A stretch of DNA of 64,000 nucleotides from Tenebrio molitor (Eukaryota; Arthropoda; Insecta; Coleoptera; Tenebrionidae), in assembly GCF_963966145.1 (NCBI RefSeq), contig NC_091049.1:21142001-21206000 (forward strand). The letters are read 5' to 3'. This document shows, one piece after another, positions 36,091 through 50,233 of the stretch. The position numbers and the translations under genes were made by a program. Position 1 is the first letter of the stretch. Every line of letters starts with the position of its first letter. The notes under the pieces were generated by a model. It saw only the letters and a program-made list of their open reading frames with translations. It made no database searches and was not told where the DNA came from.

Positions 36091-36098
36091 TATATAAA
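36091..36098 (+). promoter_or_regulatory. TATA box of protease copy B
   Basis: TATATAAA 73 nt before the ATG at 36171. The aligned site in copy A (20414-20421) reads TGTGTAGA, and copy A also lacks 11 nt just upstream. Confidence 0.6.
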
Positions 36099-36170
36099 GG
36101 CTGCACAGTGTGACCTCTTCATTTATTTCTTAACTTATTTGCGAACATAAATTCCGAATTTAAGACAAAT

Positions 36171-39100
36171 ATGTGTGGAATAAAACTGTCGCTTTTGTGC
36201 TTCTTCGGTGAGTGTAACAAAGCTTGTTGTGATCTCTCATTCAATAATATCTTTTTTAGTTATACAAGAAATAATCAATGTTGGGTATGTCTTAGAATAG
36301 ATTTAAATATTTATTTTCGCTCTAACATTTATATAGTGATTACACCATGTTATTGTCACGTCCGACTTAAATGACTACTTTGTTGAAGGGGTGATTGTCC
36401 TTTACCTCCTCATCCGTCTTTCGGTCGTTGGTCAATAACAAACAATAAATCTGGATTGATGGAAGGAGTGATGCCGGAATACACAATTTTAAGAATAGAA
36501 TGTGACAAATATTACACACTAGAAGGATGTACAATTGTTGGTTGTCTAAATGGAAGCTGGACACCAAACATTGGTCAATGTTCAAGTAAACTAATTCGGT
36601 TAACGTGACCAAATACATTTTCAAAGTTTACTTCTAGAAACATGTCCCCCGATATACTCCACCACAATATTGGCCGTCAAATGTACCACTAGAGGAAAAC
36701 AGACGATAAATTGCACTGACGCCGTCGACGGTACCATAGCACAATTTCGGTGTGCTTCGTTCTATGAAGATTCCCGTCTTGCCCGACCTACAGCGGTGTG
36801 CACCGATGGCAAATGGAGCGAAAGCGTTCCCGATTGTCGTCCAGGTTAGATCGTGGTGCTTAAATTTAAAATTTGAAAATGGTTCGATTTCTTGTAGTGT
36901 GCGGCAAGACCTCCACCACGAAAGACCCCACGTTGATCGTGGGTGGAAGAGTTTCTAAAAAGGGACAGTTTCCATGGCAAGCGGCTTTATATTCGTCTGT
37001 CGATAAGTCGTTCCTTTGTGGTGGAAGTTTATTGAACGAACGAGTTATTTTGACGGGTAAGTCCTCCAAGAAGCGAAAGTGAAATTTTATTACTTCTTTC
37101 TGAAATAAATATAGAGTTCTAATTTTGATTTCATCCAGTCAATTTCTTCTAAACTTATGGCGTACCACGTTCAAAGTTTTCTGCTTCACGGTGTTCTTCT
37201 ACCAACAGTCTCTTCCAATAAATTCTTGATTCTTTTTCTTCTCATATTAATTATCTTTCTAGAATTTTTATTTGTGATTTCTCTCCACAATTCACATCAA
37301 GAACTAACACCAACGGATTTCATTCTGCTCTTTATCAACACGTTTCCATCATATTTCTTAGGTCATTTCATTAGAATTCATTTCTTCTGTCTTAATTTTG
37401 CTGCTGTCACATCAAACACATCTTTGTCACATATTGATGTTATTCCAAAGTATTTTTGAATTTATTAGCGGCCCATTGCATAACCGATGTCTACGGAAAG
37501 ATGCTTCCCAAGGAAGATTATCTTGTGGCAGTTGGAAAACATTACAGAAAATATGACGATCCTCACGACTCGAATCATTCTCAAACCTCTCTCGTAAGTT
37601 GGATTAATAACGTAGAGTAAACATTAATTTTATTGAATTTTCTAACAAGATTCAAGAAATGTTCATCCCTGACGAATACGAAGGAGATACTCAGAATTTA
37701 TTGGGGGACATTGCTGTAATTGTTACGGCAAAAACTTTCAAATTTTCGGTGAGAGTTCAACCTGTCTGCGTTGACTGGAGAAGAAATTATGAAACTGCTG
37801 TATTGAACTCCAATCAAACTAAAAAGGGATTTGTAGGATTTATGCAACAAAATTTACTATTTTCTGATGTAATGCAATATTACAGGTGAGCGGTTGGGGT
37901 TACACTCGAGAAACAAGCCACTTATCGAACGTTCTCAGACAACTAAGAGTACCATCTATCCCTAATAAAAAGTGTAAAAAAGACGTACCAGAAGATTATA
38001 GAAGATATATTACCCATGACAAATTATGTGCAGGGTATTTGAAAAATGGTAATTAGTTCGATTATTTTTCACTCGGTCGTATTTTCGAAACTGGTTGCAG
38101 GTTCTTCGGTTTGCAACGGAGACAGTGGTGGGGGATTAGTTTTTAAATTTTCAAACAGATTCTTTATTGCTGGCGTTGTCAGCTTATCTCCTTTAGCTAA
38201 CACGGCGGGAGGAGGATGTAACAGTCACCAGTACGGCGTCTACACTGTGGTCTACAACTATGACCATTTCATTTTGAGAAATATGGTTCGATTCAAACCG
38301 TGAGTTGAAATCAATCAGAGGGATGTCTCGATTACCTTTCAGTTTTAGAGCTATTGGTGACGATAGCATGTGTGAAAGTTGCACAACAGTTACTCCACCA
38401 CCGACCACTATTGAAGAAACTGGATCTACCGCTGACCCAACTAAACCCACCGAGCCTACAAAATCAACCGAACGACCACAGTAAGTAAAAACTGCGACTT
38501 GGAAGAATACCATTGATAAACATGATTTAAGGGATGGTTGTATTTTGCCGGAACATCCGAATTCAGGTCGCTGGTCAGTTTTGGGAAACTCCGCTCCAGA
38601 GTTTTCACCAGGAAAATTTGTCGCGAAACATACCATTCTAGTCGTACAGTGCAACGAGAAGCATAAACTGGATGGTCTTGAGTATCTTGTATGTCGTTCT
38701 GGGAGTTGGTCGGCAAAAGTTGGCAAATGTCTAAGTAAATGTCGAAACATTTTCTTTAAACTTGATTTACATTTTTGACAATCTTACTTCAGAGACTTGC
38801 TCGTCCCTGCAGAACACGCTCACGACAAAAGTGGTTTGTTTGTTTAATACCAAAGAGACTGACCACTGCACCGATCCCGTCGATGGTACACTTGCGAAGT
38901 TCACCTGCGCTCCATTTTATGAAGAGAAAGGTATAAATCTCGCTCCTTTACTGTGTGTGGATGGCACTTGGTCCAGACCTCCTCCTAAATGTGTTCCAGG
39001 TTAGTCAGTCAAAAGAAAATGTGTTGAAGAGAAACACTTTCAGCATCGACTTGAGAAATTTGTTAACAATAATTTTTTAGTGTGTGGTCAAAAATCCATT

Positions 39101-40169
39101 CCTAGCGCCGCATTAATCGTTAAGGGAGATACAACAAATAAAGGAGAATTTCCTTGGCAAGTGGCTATTTATCAACGAAGGGGGTTAGAAACAAACCAAT
39201 TAATTTGCGGTGGAACTTTAATAAGTGAAAGAATTATTTTGACAGGTGATTTTTTACGAATCTGCCGTTATCAGGTCAATAATTGTTATATTTTTAGCTG
39301 CACACTGTGTCACAGACTATGAGGGTAAAGTGCTTTCCAAAAGTAATTACACCCTTGCAGTTGGAAAATATTATCGCAGTTATTCCGATCCTCGGGACAC
39401 CCCTCAAGCGCAGTTCTCCGAGGTTGAATTATATTAAACAATTTAAAAAATTGAAGAAGTTCACTTTTGCATTTTTTGTTTAAGGTGGATGATATTTTCG
39501 TTCCTGTGCAGTACAAGGGTATGGTCCAAAATTATTTTGGAGATATTGCAATAATGGTGTCAAAAAGAATCTTTCAGTTTTCACAAACGGTTCAACCAGT
39601 TTGCGTTGACTGGACGAAGACATACCTGGATGACTTTTTAAAGTCTGACACAAAGGGACTTGGACATGTAGGTTTCATGCTTTTGATATTAAAATCGGTG
39701 ATATTTTATAAATTCGCATTGTTGTAGATTAGTGGCTGGGGTTTCACTGAGGAAAATCAAAAGCCGTCAGATGAACTAAGAAGTATTAGACTTCCTTTGA
39801 TTAGTCGTCAAAATTGCCTTTCGCAGCTTGGGGAAGATTTCGAAATATATTTAACATTCGACAAACTGTGTGCTGGCTACCAAAATGGTAATACGTTGAA
39901 CAAAATACTGCTATTTACCAATTGGAAATAATTATTTGTATATATTAACCAATTATGTTTTAGGAACCTCTGTTTGCAAAGGCGATGCTGGAGGAGGACT
40001 TGTCTTTAAACACGCAAACAACAGATTCTACATTTTTGGAATTTTGAGTCTCGCTCCATCGAGCGACATGGGAGGATGTGACACTCATCAGTACGCCTTG
40101 TATACTGACGTTAAATATTACGTTGACAGCTTCCTGTTAGGAAAAGTCGCTCGTTATAATATTTTATAG
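36171..40169 (+). CDS. Double-module serine protease/pseudoprotease, copy B (ModSP-like)
   Basis: Tandem paralogue of the gene at 20.6 kb with the same 17-exon structure: 36171-36207, 36260-36284, 36389-36585, 36638-36844, 36898-37056, 37469-37593, 37650-37832, 37886-38048, 38101-38299, 38343-38480, 38532-38734, 38793-38999, 39081-39245, 39298-39422, 39485-39667, 39728-39887, 39964-40169; 893 aa, all in frame. Three single-codon length differences (exons 9, 13, 17) separate it from copy A. Protease domain 1 keeps AAHC (His211), GDIAV (Asp270) and NGDSGGG (Ser374), with LIVGG activation. Domain 2 keeps AAHC and GDIAI but has KGDAGGG (Ala about 834). Introns align with those of copy A over most of their length. 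Homology to copy A runs from about 35,885 to 40,240 (A: 20,216 to 24,650). Two intact copies argue for selection on both, including on the inactive domain. Confidence 0.93.
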
Positions 40170-40239
40170 AATCATAATAATTAGTCTTGTGAATTTGCTC
40201 AAACTTCAATAAACCTAACAATTATTTGTATAATTTCTG

Positions 40240-41213
40240 GACTTTTTATGACCATAAACGTAACAATACAGAAACAAAACACCTTCTATTTCAACAAATT
40301 TGTTCTCAAGAGTTGCTGCTAAAAACATAAAATCTACTGACGAAAAGACGGTAAATTACGACATCACCACAACGACGGTCTCACTACACTACTTTACATA
40401 ACAATTTTTTTGACAAAATGGCAAATTTTACTTCAAAAATTTAATTTAATTTTTGATGTAATTTTTTTATTCTATGGGGTTATTTATGATTAAGGTTTTA
40501 TTTTAATAGACCGGTCAAAGTTGGCGTTGAAGAGTTGATCAGATTACAGATTACCACATGAGTGGTGCGTTCACAATCGACTCTTCATCAACATCAACTT
40601 TGACCTGAAATTTAAATGAACACCAGATACGTTGCAAGTTTGATTAAAATATCTTAAAGTATGAAAAAATATCTACGTTCAAAAAAGTGACTACTTTTAT
40701 TTTTTGAGTAGTGTAGAAAGAGTTTTCCACGATGCGAATGCATTTCTTTTGATTTGATGATTTGTTCTAAGAAGATAAGACACAGCAGAATTACTTTTTT
40801 GTGTTACCTAAATTAGAAAAGTGATTTCTGAAACTATCGACTAGATTGTCCATTTCTTTGATTTACCCTTATTGATCTAATGATTTAGTCTTTAATACTG
40901 TAAAATTAATATACTCAATGAAATCATCTCTTTGACTAATTAGAGCAACTTTCATCAACAGACGTTTTTTTGTTCAAAATTTAATCTTGTTAAATTCCAT
41001 TCTCAATGTGTAAAACAAAAAATCAATTCGGTTCTAACGGATGTTAAGAATTTCGAGTTTTATCAGCTTACTTTGGTTTTAAGATGGGTTTGTAACTTGA
41101 TATTTCCAGAATGAATAGTTTAAAGAGTTCAATGCCATAAACAGGAAATGCACATGGCAACAAATGAATTGCACAATTGTTATTAATTTATGTTAGCAGG
41201 AACGAAACATTTT
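40240..41213. other. Intergenic with one hairpin
   Basis: No gene. An inverted repeat at 40514-40604 (GTCAAAGTTGGCGTTGAAGAGT against ACTCTTCATCAACATCAACTTTGAC) is followed by AATTTAAATGAAC. A related half-copy lies at about 20,090-20,130, upstream of protease copy A. Confidence 0.5.
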
Positions 41214-42799
<1,586 letters not shown>

Positions 42800-44224
42800 T
42801 GGTGTGATTTATGATTTTAGTAAATATTTATTAGGGGTAAAAATACTATAACTGGTGGAGTAATGATATTTTTGTACTCATAGCCTTGAAAGCAACGCTT
42901 CCAACATTCAACGCTCGCTCCGAAACGAGTGCTTCCCGGTCGACTCGAATGTAAAAATTGCAAAAAACACTGGCCCTTTGAGGCATTCAAAAAAAAAAAT
43001 CTGTCTTGATAATAATAAAATTTAGGTCATAAAATACAACTTCCCTGGGTTTTCCTCCATTAAAAAATTTGAGTGACAATGCATAGTGACAAAGTGATAG
43101 AATGCATACTAATGCACTGAAATAGCGCTGCGCTCGTGATTGATTTATAACAATGTTCTTTTGTTTAAAAACGCAATTTCATGCCATTTGGTAATGGCAC
43201 GTGGAATATGTTGAATAAAATGAGAAAATAATACAATAACAACATGAGGACGACAAAAATAGTATAACTTGGTACCAACGTAATAGAATAATGTATAAAA
43301 ATTGTAGCCTGTCGGACAATTAGGTATGAAGATGTTGTGGACAAACTTCTCCATAGAAAGTCGTGATACGACGATTGTTGATATAAAATGTATTCACGTT
43401 GTTTTGGCCTTTTGCATTTAATTTGATAGTAAAGGTGTTTGTTGAATCAAATTATGTTTTTCTAAGTTTTAGGTTATGAACAGCGTCACTGTATAGTGAA
43501 TTGTTGTCAGTTTTACTAGTTTAGGCACTTTAGTGACGGAAAACAAACAGTGTGTCCAATGTTACAAAAATAAATCATGGCTTCCCATTATGCCAAAACA
43601 ACTTGAACTCGGATGACTCCACCACTCGCCTACGGCTCGTGTTGAAATTTTCATCCTTGGATAATACCCATCAGTACACGCTCATTGAAGAATGTACTAT
43701 TCGAAACCAGGGCCAACATAGATTTGTCTAAAGATTTTCTATTCTTTATTCTAAAATACGAAATCAAAGATCAGTTTTAGGACCCTTCCGACACTGCTAG
43801 GCATTTGTTCAAGACCTTGAATGCAATGACAATCACAAAATTATTATCATTAATTTACATGAATTATTAAATCAAATGAATATTTGTGAAATGTTAGAAT
43901 GTTTTAACTTAATTTGCATGTGCCAACAAATGAATTACTGGATTATTACTACGATGTTTTAAATTAATGCGATAGGGAGACATTGAGGATTGAAAAAAAT
44001 ATGCTTTTGTATGCAAAAAATTACTTGTGTGTACAACAACAGTGAATCACTTACGGTACATGGTACACGGTAAACTGTACAATTAGCTATTTTGAATAGT
44101 TTAAAAACGTACTTCAGAAGTTGTTGATGCAGTTGATGAAATAATGGAGAATGAATTAAAAACTTCTCTTCGTCATTTTTCTCAACAAGTAAATCTTTCT
44201 GTTGAAACGTACCGCACAAAATAA
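42800..44224. other. Intergenic, no supported gene
   Basis: AT-rich with short unconserved open frames only. Confidence 0.45.
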
Positions 44225-45012
44225 GAAGGAGATTTTCATTTAAATCTTTATCGCATGATTTCTGTTCTGGAACTGTTAGCTAGTGCACAAAAGCTTCAGT
44301 TTTATGAATGGTTTTTGGACATGCTGCATATTGATGATGCAACACTTTTTTTACTGATGAAGCTTGGTTTTGTAACACATTATACAGGGTGTTTTCGAAG
44401 TTGAGGCGTTCCTTTTAACATGTGATAACTAGTAAGCGTTGTTCTAATGAGTTTTAGCCAAAATCACCTTAGTAAAATGTGTACGGCAATGAAGATACAA
44501 TAAGTTATTTTTTTTGAAATTTTTGAAAACGGTCTTGCTCAAATTTGCGCTGATTTGTTAGAAATTGGAATTGACAAAAAAAATGAAATGAGCATGGACG
44601 TTAATCATAAATACTGTCAAAGTTGTCATCTAATTAGTCGAAATGGCTTTATTATTAGGAAAATAATGAGCTCGAAGATGTGTTGCAAATGTATGGGTAA
44701 TGTTATCACGTTACCAGAATGCAGCTGCGGCGTCCAGAGAGTACGCAGAGCGATTTCCTGAAAGACACCATCCTGGACCAGGTTAGTTATTAATCAAATA
44801 CAGCGGAGAAATGGACAGGACCGGACTCAAAATTTTAGAAAACAATAAAATATACAATCAATTATCTCCGTTAATATAAACATTTTACTAAGAAGATTTA
44901 GGCTAAAATTCTTAAGAATAATGTGTGGTACCTCGTGTTACAAGGAACGCCTCAACTTCGAAAACACCCTGTATATGAATTCACAAAACATGTCACAGTT
45001 CTTCTAAACTCT
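44225..45012 (+). pseudogene. mariner-like transposase fragment split by a MITE
   Basis: 44240-44385 encodes LNLYRMISVLELLASAQKLQ and FYEWFLDML...FFTDEAWF, the region around the first catalytic Asp of mariner-like transposases. After the MITE the frame resumes as YMNSQNMSQ (about 44974-45005), matching the VNSQN motif that normally follows. 5' and 3' portions are missing. Confidence 0.65.
44391..44975. mobile_element. TACAGGG MITE, 0.58 kb
   Basis: Inverted ends TACAGGGTGTTTTCGAAGTT and its complement AACTTCGAAAACACCCTGTA, extending through GAGGCGTTCCTT; flanked by TA. Inserted in a mariner-like transposase fragment. No coding capacity. Confidence 0.9.
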
Positions 45013-45146
45013 GTGATGCAACAAGATTAGCGATAAATTGGATTTAGGGTTGTCGTAAATATACTACATACAAAGCAACAGAGCTGAATCTGCATTAGAA
45101 TTATTAGTACCATCAATTTATATCCAAAACTAGTAGTTCATAAATA

Positions 45147-45702
45147 TACAGGGTGAGGCGGGAGGAACGACGGAAACTCCATGAGTGTATTTACAGGTGA
45201 AAATATTGTAAAAAAAACTCACATGTTCTTAACCGATTTTCATTTGTTTTCAAGTTATAGCGTAATTAAAAATTTTATCTAGCGTTCTCCTTGTATCCAA
45301 ATTTTCACTTGTTTTCATATTCAAAACATCGTGTAATGAGAGTATGCCATGTTTGAGGCTAAAAAATATTTGGCTGGTTGAAAAATGAAGTGTACAAAGT
45401 AGGAGTGAACACTCGGGAAGCACTAATTCGACGTATTAGAAATATTGCAGCCAGGAAAAGCATGAAGCAATTAGGACAGCAACAAGCGCCCTTCGTAAAA
45501 TGTTTAGAGGTCAACGGCGGTATTTTTGAACATTTAATAAAACAAACTTATTAAGACAATAATTGCAATTTTGTTTATTTGTTGTTACGCTTTAACTTGA
45601 AAACAAATGAAAATCGGATGAGAACATATGAGTTTTTTTAAAATTATTTTTCGTGTAAATACATTCATGGAGTTTCGGCCGTTCCTCCCGATTCACCCTG
45701 TA
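45147..45702. mobile_element. TACAGGG MITE, 0.56 kb
   Basis: Inverted ends TACAGGGTGAGGCGGGAGGA and TCCTCCCGATTCACCCTGTA, with a further match through GAAACTCCATGA. Non-coding interior; lies 215 bp upstream of the fatty acyl-CoA reductase start. Confidence 0.9.
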
Positions 45703-45871
45703 TAACTACAAAGAAACAAGCTCCTAGTGAACTGTTCTTTTTTCTCATATTTAGAGTTTTCATTGTAAACAAGAAACAAATGAAGGTAAACTAATTCAAA
45801 CAATTGCTCAGACAATGACACAAAAAATTAATGCATGTTGAAAAGTGCATACCATTACTTTGGTCTATCAG

Positions 45872-45877
45872 TATAAA
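45872..45877 (+). promoter_or_regulatory. TATA box of the fatty acyl-CoA reductase gene
   Basis: TATAAA (in GTATAAATAA) 45 nt before the start codon at 45917. Confidence 0.5.
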
Positions 45878-45916
45878 TAACTAAAATTCTGCATAGTAAG
45901 ACATTTACTAGTAAAG

Positions 45917-48900
45917 ATGTCGGTCAGTGAAATGCAGAAGTTTTATAAAGACCAAACGGTGTTCATAACAGGTGGTACAGGAGTTGTGGGCAAAATCCTC
46001 ATCAGAAAATTATTGATGTCATGTTGCGATGTAAAAAAAATATATCTTCTAATAAGAGGCAAAAAGGGCAAATCGGCTGAAGAACGTGTCGACATTTTGT
46101 TGGACAGTTATGTAAAAATATTGTCAACAAATTTGTAACATTTAACTATGTTACTTTTTATTTTCAGTTTTTCCAGTCGTTAAGCCAAGGTAAGGCGGAG
46201 CTTAGAAGAAAAGTGGGTGTTCTTAGTGGTGACTGCTGCTTGCCCAATTTGGGGCTGAATCCAGGGGATCACAAAATGCTGCAAGACGAAGCCACTTGCA
46301 TCATCCACATATCTGCTTCCGTCAGATTTGACGAAGAGTTACGAATAGCAACTTACACAAACGTCAGATCTGTTCAAAGTATTTTAGAGATTGCCAAGGG
46401 GGCCAAAAATCTGAAGGTAATTTTGACGAAGAGTAAGAAATTATTGTTTCGATATAAAATTTTATTTGTTTGAAAGGTTTTGTCGTACGTTTCAACGGCC
46501 TACTCCAACTGCATTGAACAACGTGAGGTCGAGGAAAAATTTTATGACCCTCCGATGACTGTTGGGCAATTATTCAAAATTTTAGATGCGATGGATGACG
46601 AAATGTTGAATACTAAGTTGTCTCAGTAAGTCAAAAAATTACTATTTACTTGAAATTTTTACTCTAAAAAGTGCACATTTTTAAATAATTATAAACAAAT
46701 TTACAAACTACTAATATTTAGATACAGGCTGTTTGATGAAAAACGCCTCAACCCATAACTTTTTTATTTATTACCCGATTTCAATAAACAAAGAAATCAA
46801 AGATATGGTTTTTCAAGCGCTATAAAACAGCTATAAAATATTTTTTTTTGGCGTTATCTTCAATAGCTAACGATAGTCAACTTTTTTTTTTTAAATGCAC
46901 ATATGTAGTTTTTTAGACTTGGTCTGGTAAGGTATTTTTTTATGAATCTAATGATGTATTGAAAGTTATCATTTGGTTCATAAATAACTGAAAAAAAAAT
47001 AAAACAATTTTTTGTGGTTCAGCTTATTATAAAATTTTTAAGAGTGCCGTGATAAACAATCGGAATACAAAGTACGATAAATGTCATCTAAACGTCAACT
47101 TAGAAATTTTCATCTGATTTTTAAACTTTTTTTATTTAAGTATAAAATAACAACGTTGTCAGTCATGCAGGATAGCAGTCATTTGACTATTATTTTATGT
47201 TCGAGTGTAATAAAAATCGTAATTAGTCAAAAACAAAAATTTAATAGAAATAATAATAATAATAATTATTATTATTCATGTTTTCCAAGAAAATAATAAT
47301 AAAACTCTTCAAGACTGCACCTGAAATTTTTCAAACTCACACTTGACATTTGTTGCTATTTGTATTCCAATTGTTTTTCACGGCACACTCGAAAATTTCA
47401 TAATAAGCTGAACCACAATTACAAATTGTTTTATTTTTTTTTCAGTCAGCTATGGACCAAATGATAACTTTTAATACATCATTAGATTCAGAAAAAAATA
47501 CTTTACTAGACTAAGCCTAAAAAACTACATGTGTCTATTTAAAAAAAAACGTTGACTATCGTTAGCTATTAAAAATAACGCCAAAAAAAAATATATTTTA
47601 TGGCTGCTTCGTAGCGCATGAAAAACCATATCTTTGGTTTTTTTGTTCATTGAAATCGGATAATAAATAAAAAAGTTATGGGTTGGGGCGTTTTTTATCA
47701 AACAGCCTGTATATCAAATTTTCTGAAGGTGACTACAATGTTTGGATCATTCCCTTAATTCACTTGTGTTTTTTGACATTCGTCTTTTTGGCCGTTTTGG
47801 TCTTGATAACCTTGTGTGGCCTTAGTTTTTTACCTTGTCATTTTATACAAGTCCTAATCGCCAATGACCATTTTGAAAATTTTATTTTAACTACATATTT
47901 TCTATTTTTATAGAATATTGGGTAAGTGGCCTAACACGTACACTTTCACCAAAGCCATTGCCGAAAACGTGATAAGAGAAGAAGGTCAAAATTTGCCCAT
48001 TGGTATAATACGACCGGGAATAAGTAACAATTTAATATCTGTCAAAGACTACGACGTCTTGTGATAAGTTGTAGGATCAGTCAACGACCCAGAACCAGGA
48101 TGGACCGATTTTTTTCAAGGAATGGAAATGATCTGCATGGGTGTATATACTGGTGTCTGTCACTGTTTACCAATACGCAGAGAAGCTCCCGTATCACTGG
48201 TCCCTCTAGATTACGCAGTCAACCACATATTAAGTGTTTCTTGGGATATTGGAAGAAACCGAAAACCCCTTGAAGAATCAATTTACAACTTTGTGGGTTC
48301 AAAGACAAACAAAATTTCTGGAGGTAATTATTTCTCTGTTTCACAGACGCAAAGAAACTTTAAACTTTTCGTAGGAGAATTCGCGGATATTGGCATTCGG
48401 AATTGCGAAATGTGGCCCAGTTCATTAAGTGTGTGGAAACCGTTTGTGATATCTACTGTTGATGAAAGATTGTTGAAAATCTATCAGGACTTGTTCCATA
48501 ATATCCCGGCACATGTTGTAGACTTTGTTTTGTTACGTTTAGGGAAGAAGCCCAGGTAAACAAAAAATGTGTCGAGAAAACAGAACTTTAACAAGATTTT
48601 GTAGGATGGTGAAACTGATGAATAGAGTTAATAAGGGTTCCCAGCTTATAGCACATTTTATAATGCATTCTTGGATATTTAAACAGACACATACTGAAAA
48701 GTTATGGGAAAAGTGTAACAAGCAAGATAAAGAGTTATTTCCATTTAATATGGACCACTTGGACTGGACAAACTTTTGTCAAAATTTGTTACTATCAGGG
48801 AGATGCCATTTATTAAAAGATCCTTTACATAACTTACCTAAGGCGAAGAAAAGACGCGTCTTTTTAGAAGTCTTACATTACTCTACAATCATTATTTTGA

Positions 48901-48959
48901 TGTATTTATTTTACATAATGATTTCGTTCATTTTGAACATTCTCTTCAAATTTATTTGA
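45917..48959 (+). CDS. Fatty acyl-CoA reductase, 497 aa
   Basis: Reduces long-chain acyl-CoA to fatty alcohol with NADPH, feeding wax-ester, cuticular hydrocarbon or pheromone synthesis; membrane-associated (ER or peroxisome). Seven exons: 45917-46111, 46168-46416, 46477-46625, 47914-48023, 48069-48323, 48375-48555 and 48605-48959, phases consistent throughout. The Rossmann dinucleotide motif TGGTGVVG is at residues 18-25; the extended-SDR catalytic YTFTK (Tyr207, Lys211) sits in the family signature LGKWPNTYTFTKA; RPGIIVGSVNDPEPGW spans the exon 4/5 junction; the FAR_C (sterile) domain follows, and the C-terminus is a hydrophobic helix (STIIILMYLFYIMISF). Length is normal for insect FARs. 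Intron 3 (1,288 nt) holds a foldback element; the other introns are 45-60 nt. Intron 5 (51 nt) contains no stop and keeps frame, so its retention would add 17 residues. Confidence 0.94.
46723..47711. mobile_element. Large foldback MITE in FAR intron 3
   Basis: Ends TACAGGCTGTTTGATGAAAA and TTTTTATCAAACAGCCTGTA. The two halves are inverted copies of each other over roughly 380 nt per arm, meeting near an AATAATAATAATTATTATT palindrome at about 47250-47276. No ORF. Confidence 0.93.
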
Positions 48960-49149
48960 AGTGTACATTATGTTACCAAGTCTTACTACAAAATAAATAC
49001 GCCGTATCAATTAAAAAACAGAACTCTCTTGTATTCCCCTTTGCACTTCTTTTCCTGTTCCCATTTTCTATGTCCATCTACCTTTTTCTTTGTTCTTTTT
49101 CCATTTCCGTTGTCTCCGTTTTCTCCACCCCCTATTCCTCTTTCTATTG

Positions 49150-49860
49150 AAAAATCTCTAGTCCCCCTTTCTTCATTCCATCTCCACTGTCCCCCTCTAT
49201 TGTTATTTTCTTAGTTTCTTCTGTATCTCTCGTTCTTGTTTTGTAAGGTCATTGTCTATGAATATTATCTGTGTTTCCTCCTTTTCTCTTGGTTTTCCCT
49301 TTTGTTTCATCACTTTTTCTTTCCCACTCCACTCCTCCATTTCCACTAGTAATTCATCCTTCTTTATGGTGTAACAATCTTTGACTTTAGCTTCCTCTAT
49401 GTTTTCTTTTATAAAATTTTCTACGTCCTCTTTGATCTGCTGTTTGCTCTTTCCTTCACCTCTCCATCCTGTTATCACTGTTATTTTTTCTTCTTCTTTT
49501 TCTTCATTTTCCATTTTCTTTTCCAGCCATGCTACTCTCTCAGACATGTTTTTCTCTTCCTCCCATTTCTTTTTTTTTATTCGTAAATTCTTCTCTTAGT
49601 CGTTCAATTTCTCTCTTGACTTCTTGGTTCTCTTTTCGCATCTCCTTTATTTCCATTTTCATTTCCCTACCCGCTTTCTTCTCTACTTCAAGTGACTTTG
49701 CTGTTTTCTTGCTTATCTCAAGTACCAGCTCTTCCTTCTCTTCTTGTCTTCCTGTTCTGGCTTTCCCTGTTCTATTCTTTTTTTTTTCTTTTCTTCCCGG
49801 GCCATCTCCGCACTCCCTTGGTTCATATGGAAGCTTCAGCCCTGGTGATTGCTAGGATAA
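49150..49860 (-). pseudogene. LINE ORF1-like coiled-coil fragment
   Basis: On the minus strand an almost continuous frame encodes a highly charged coiled coil (EKKAGREMKMEIKEMRKENQ... then VAWLEKKMENEEKEEEKITV and an ITGWRGEG segment), the pattern of ORF1 proteins of insect jockey/CR1-like LINEs. One frameshift lies near 49745 and no ORF2 adjoins. The plus-strand view is the striking C/T-rich tract here. Confidence 0.6.
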
Positions 49861-50233
49861 CTGTGCCTTTTGTTCGTTAAAACGATAATACCGCAGCAAT
49901 TACGGCGACATGACCTCAATATCTTCAAATTTTAATTTTCTTTTCAAAAATGCTCTCAAGCTTCGTAAATTTGTCTATTTCTACGCCATTTTTTATACTC
50001 AAAGTCGCTTTCACCATTGAATATTGCGACCACAATGTGGATTATTTCATTTTGAGTTTTTTCACAAAACAATGATATAAGTAAACAATGTCATGAGATC
50101 ATGACTACGTAGATACCAGACTATGCGTTTCATCCGTCATGTTATCGATATTTTGGAATGTATATATTTTGTACTTCTGCGATGTATTGTTGGCTGGAGA
50201 AAAAATAGCTCGTTTCATTCGGACTACATGATT

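Noticed and set aside
37157..37459. Hydrophobic plus-strand open frame of 100 codons
   Set aside because: It lies inside intron 5 of protease copy B; the equivalent intron of copy A does not keep it open.
38193..38750. 185-codon minus-strand open frame
   Set aside because: Antisense to exons 9-11 of protease copy B, with a matching but broken shadow in copy A.
49029..49880. Plus-strand Ser/Phe-rich open frames
   Set aside because: Complement of the Lys/Glu-rich LINE ORF1 coiled coil on the minus strand.
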